Shown here: piece by piece, positions 6,704-8,699 of the stretch | Layout: the number at the start of each line of letters is the position of its first letter | How positions within the stretch are numbered: position 1 is the stretch's first letter | DNA from: Oscillospiraceae bacterium | GTDB taxonomy: Bacteria; Bacillota_A; Clostridia; Oscillospirales; Oscillospiraceae | Direction of reading: 5' to 3' | Length of the DNA stretch: 8,699 nt | NCBI GenBank assembly: GCA_017396725.1 | Contig: JAFQLA010000081.1 | Coordinates: 1 to 8,699 of the forward strand | Made by a program: the position numbers and the translations under genes | Notes under the pieces: model-generated | The model's input: only the letters and a program-made list of their open reading frames with translations | The model's database searches: none | Told to the model about the DNA's origin: nothing

Positions 6704-7405
6704 ATGGATTTCAAAAAGCATATTACATTTGAAAATATTTATTTCACCTTTTCCATGGTGGTGCTGCTGGTCTGCGGCATTGTTTTCAAATCCACGCCCT
6801 TTATTCTTATCTGTTCCCTTCTCTCCATGGCCAGCAATCTCTTAAACGCCATGACGCTGAAGGTGAGCTACATTTTCTCTCTGGTCTCCTCCGTGATGTA
6901 CAGCTTCTCCGCCCTTGAGCAGCACTACTACGGGGAGTTCATCTTCAATCTCTTCATCCTCACGCCCCTTTTCATCTACTGCATCTTCCGCTGGTTCGTT
7001 CCCAGCCAGAAGAAGACCGCTGCCGCCAAGGGCGATGTGTTCTCCATCACCCCCAAGGCCGCCGTGCTCTTCGCTATCGCCTTGGGCATCGTCATCCTTG
7101 TCTACGGCTACGGGCTCAAGCTCATCGGCACCCATCTTCCCTATGCCAACGCCTGCTCCACTCTCTTTGTGCTGGGCGCCAACTTCCTTGGCTCCCGCCG
7201 CATGAAGGAGCAGTGGTACCTCTTCCTTGGAAGTAATGCCTTCCTCATTTTCCTCTGGGTCTCAGCAGGGCAGGACGATCTGGGCAACATCCTCTATGCC
7301 ATCCAGAATGTGCTTTTCATCATCGGCAATGTCTACGGCATCTTCAAATGGACCCGCATCAGCCGGGAAGAAAAGAAAAAGAAGCAGCAAAGTCAGCAGG
7401 AATAA
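6704..7405 (+). CDS. pnuC: PnuC-family nicotinamide riboside transporter
   Basis: A 233-residue integral membrane protein of the PnuC family, which moves nicotinamide riboside (or related vitamin B precursors in family variants) into the cell for NAD synthesis. Hydrophobic helices are seen at about 14-29, 32-49, 54-71, 77-98, 119-138, 147-164, 171-187 and 194-215, consistent with the seven to eight segments of the family. Family-typical stretches include KEQWYLFLGSNAFLIFLW (168-185) and NILYAIQNVLFIIGNVYGIF (195-214). The tail (217-233) is charged and lysine-rich. It is the second gene of the operon begun by the fliB-like gene and ends just before a strong terminator. No riboswitch or known NAD-repressor site is visible upstream, and substrate preference cannot be read from sequence alone. 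Confidence 0.88.
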   Translation: MDFKKHITFENIYFTFSMVVLLVCGIVFKSTPFILICSLLSMASNLLNAMTLKVSYIFSLVSSVMYSFSALEQHYYGEFIFNLFILTPLFIYCIFRWFVPSQKKTAAAKGDVFSITPKAAVLFAIALGIVILVYGYGLKLIGTHLPYANACSTLFVLGANFLGSRRMKEQWYLFLGSNAFLIFLWVSAGQDDLGNILYAIQNVLFIIGNVYGIFKWTRISREEKKKKQQSQQE

Positions 7406-7406
7406 A

Positions 7407-7440
7407 AAAATGCAGGCCTTCGCAGGAAGGTCTGCATTTT
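7407..7440. terminator. Bidirectional terminator between pnuC and the carboxypeptidase gene
   Basis: AAAATGCAGGCCTTC (7407-7421) pairs with GAAGGTCTGCATTTT (7426-7440) through 15 pairs, one of them G-T, around a four-base loop. The A and T runs at each end give a U-tract in both directions, so it serves pnuC on the plus strand and the convergent gene ending at 7444 on the minus strand. Confidence 0.93.
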
Positions 7441-7443
7441 CTT

Positions 7444-8535
7444 TTATTTGGCGTAAGTTCCGTAGAGATCGATGTGATCGTAGATAGCCTTCCAGCTGCC
7501 GGAGGCATCTGCCGTGACCACGATATACTCGCTGCCGTCAGCCGCGGTGCCGCAGCTTGCGATGCAGCTGCCGGAGGCTGCCACATAGCCTGTTTTCCCC
7601 GCCAGCACCGTGGCGCCGTTCATTTCGCGGCCCTCAATGCGGTAGAGATAGAGGTTGGTGTAGGAAATACCCTCAGGGTGATCTTCGGTGAAGGTGGTGG
7701 TGTAATACATGGTGGATAGCACCTCGCGGCAGATCTTATCCCGCATGGCATATTCAAAGATCATGGCCATATCCCGCACGGTGCAGTACTGGCTCTCATC
7801 GTGGAGGCCGTTGGCATTGGCAAAGTGGGCGGAATCGGAAAGGCCCAGAAGCTCTGCCTTTTCATTCATCTTCTCCACGAAAGCCTCCGTGCTGCCGCAG
7901 GCGGCAATGGCCAGCGCGTCCGCCGCGTCCGCCCCGGAGGGGAGGATCATGGCATAGAGCAGATCCATCAGCGGCACCGCTTCGCCGGACTTGATGCCCG
8001 TGGTGGTGGCGCCTTCGCGGTAGACGGGGTCGATGATCTCGGCGGTCATGGTGAATTCTTCGCTGAGGTTTTCAATTTCCTCCACCGCCACGATCAGGGC
8101 CAAAACCTTGGTCATGGAGGCGGGATAAATGGTGGCCGTGGGATTTTTGGCTGCCACGATCTCGCCGGTCTCACGGTCCACCACAATGGCGTAAGCGCTG
8201 TCGATCTCGTCTCCCAGCGTCACGGTAGCTGCCGTGGCCGCAGGGACCGCGGGAAGGCGGTCAGCAGGGATCTCAGGCTCCACCGTGGGCGCCTCAGGCA
8301 CCACATCTGCGGCAGCGTCTCCCTCGTCTGCCTCTTCCTCTTTATCCTTGCCGCCGAAAATCAAAACCAGCAGCAAAACAAGCACGGCCAGCGCCAGCAC
8401 GGCGCAGCCCAACAATTTCATCTGACGGCGGCGGTAAGCCCGCTTTCTGGCGGCGCGGCGCTCTGCCGATCTATGGCGCAATCTTTCCAGCTCTTCCGGG
8501 GAAAGATCGTATTTTCCTTCTGTCCACTGACTCAT
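7444..8535 (-). CDS. Membrane-anchored D-Ala-D-Ala carboxypeptidase (peptidase S11)
   Basis: A 363-residue penicillin-binding-protein-type serine peptidase that trims the terminal D-alanine from peptidoglycan stem peptides. An Arg-rich cytoplasmic N-terminus (about 22-40) precedes a membrane helix (about 41-60), an acidic Asp/Glu linker (about 63-90) and the S11 catalytic domain (about 105-345). The catalytic SxxK is Ser140-Met-Thr-Lys143 in YPASMTKV, and the KTG box is Lys314-Thr-Gly316 in LAGKTGYVAASG. The second motif, normally SGN, reads Ser200-Gly-Ala202 (PSGADAADALA). The protein ends soon after the catalytic core, without the C-terminal beta domain and amphipathic tail of E. coli DacA. 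The start has GGGAG seven bases upstream. It has its own promoter and shares a terminator with pnuC. DacA/DacF-type naming is possible, but I cannot choose between paralogues. Confidence 0.92.
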   Translation of the reverse strand: MSQWTEGKYDLSPEELERLRHRSAERRAARKRAYRRRQMKLLGCAVLALAVLVLLLVLIFGGKDKEEEADEGDAAADVVPEAPTVEPEIPADRLPAVPAATAATVTLGDEIDSAYAIVVDRETGEIVAAKNPTATIYPASMTKVLALIVAVEEIENLSEEFTMTAEIIDPVYREGATTTGIKSGEAVPLMDLLYAMILPSGADAADALAIAACGSTEAFVEKMNEKAELLGLSDSAHFANANGLHDESQYCTVRDMAMIFEYAMRDKICREVLSTMYYTTTFTEDHPEGISYTNLYLYRIEGREMNGATVLAGKTGYVAASGSCIASCGTAADGSEYIVVTADASGSWKAIYDHIDLYGTYAK

Positions 8536-8567
8536 CGCGGTTCTCCCAAAGCATCGGATTCCCCAAA

Positions 8568-8597
8568 ATTATACCAAATCCCCCTTGGGTAAGGCAA
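8568..8597 (-). promoter_or_regulatory. Promoter of the D-Ala-D-Ala carboxypeptidase gene
   Basis: On the minus strand TTGCCT (8592-8597) lies 18 bases before a perfect TATAAT (8568-8573). The leader to the start codon at 8535 is about 25-30 bases and carries the ribosome binding site. Confidence 0.7.
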
Positions 8598-8646
8598 CCT
8601 TTTCTTGCTTTTTTCTCCCTCTTATTGAAAGACGCGCGGCAAAGAG

Positions 8647-8682
8647 AAACGCTCCGCGGGAGGTGATCCCACGGAGCGTTTT
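8647..8682 (-). terminator. Intrinsic terminator of a gene entering from the right edge
   Basis: AAACGCTCCG pairs with CGGAGCGTTT, and after one C-A mismatch the stem continues with GGGA and TCCC around a five-base loop (GGTGA). On the minus strand the stem is followed by TTTCTCTTT. The carboxypeptidase gene to the left is transcribed away from this hairpin, so the terminator most likely ends a minus-strand gene located to the right. Confidence 0.7.
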
Positions 8683-8686
8683 CTGC

Positions 8687-8699
8687 TTACGAAAGCGCA
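8687..8699 (-). CDS. Possible 3' end of a minus-strand gene (last codons only)
   Basis: On the minus strand the last bases of the window read GCG CTT TCG TAA (Ala-Leu-Ser-stop), with the stop four bases before the terminator stem. In this window genes end close to their terminators, which makes this stop codon a plausible gene end. Only three codons are visible, so no product can be given and the reading frame itself is a guess. Confidence 0.25.

Noticed and set aside
7801..8592. 263-residue plus-strand open frame antisense to the carboxypeptidase gene
   Set aside because: Opposite a gene with intact SxxK and KTG motifs; translation is Gly/His-rich and featureless.

Overview
The window looks like a piece of chromosome from a moderately high-GC Gram-positive anaerobe of the class Clostridia, possibly an Oscillospiraceae/Ruminococcaceae-type gut bacterium. 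This placement is inferred from strong GGAGG-type ribosome binding sites, consensus-like housekeeping promoters (TATAAT-type -10 boxes, 17-18 bp spacers), envelope proteins anchored by a single N-terminal membrane segment followed by Pro/Glu/Asp-rich linkers, and the gene families present. I see no mobile element, CRISPR array, rRNA or tRNA.

Layout, left to right. At 1-99 (minus) is the first 33 codons of an OFA-type major facilitator transporter that runs off the left edge, with its promoter and a 12-bp palindrome upstream. At 250-3790 (minus) is a two-gene operon. Its first gene encodes a 715-residue multidomain surface protein (zinc ribbon, membrane helix, TPR, beta-rich region, von Willebrand A domain, C-type lectin domain). 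Its second gene, 15 bases downstream, encodes a membrane-anchored NagZ-type GH3 beta-N-acetylhexosaminidase and ends in a hairpin terminator. At 3823-5507 (minus) is pgi (glucose-6-phosphate isomerase) with its own promoter and a strong terminator. A divergent promoter region at about 5479-5574 separates pgi from a plus-strand operon (5546-7440) of a FliB-like cysteine-rich lysine-N-methylase homologue and a PnuC-family nicotinamide riboside transporter. A bidirectional terminator at 7407-7440 separates this operon from a convergent minus-strand serine-type D-Ala-D-Ala carboxypeptidase (7444-8535) with a clear promoter. The last 60 bases hold a terminator hairpin and probably the last few codons of another minus-strand gene.

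Functionally the window mixes central metabolism (pgi), cofactor salvage (pnuC) and cell-wall or surface work (NagZ, D-Ala-D-Ala carboxypeptidase, the vWA/lectin protein). Most of it is ordinary core-genome content. The two items that deserve attention are the zinc-ribbon/TPR/vWA/C-type-lectin protein co-transcribed with a membrane-anchored NagZ, and the FliB-like protein paired with a nicotinamide riboside transporter without any flagellar gene in view. I do not see convincing evidence for a wholly new defence or mobile system.
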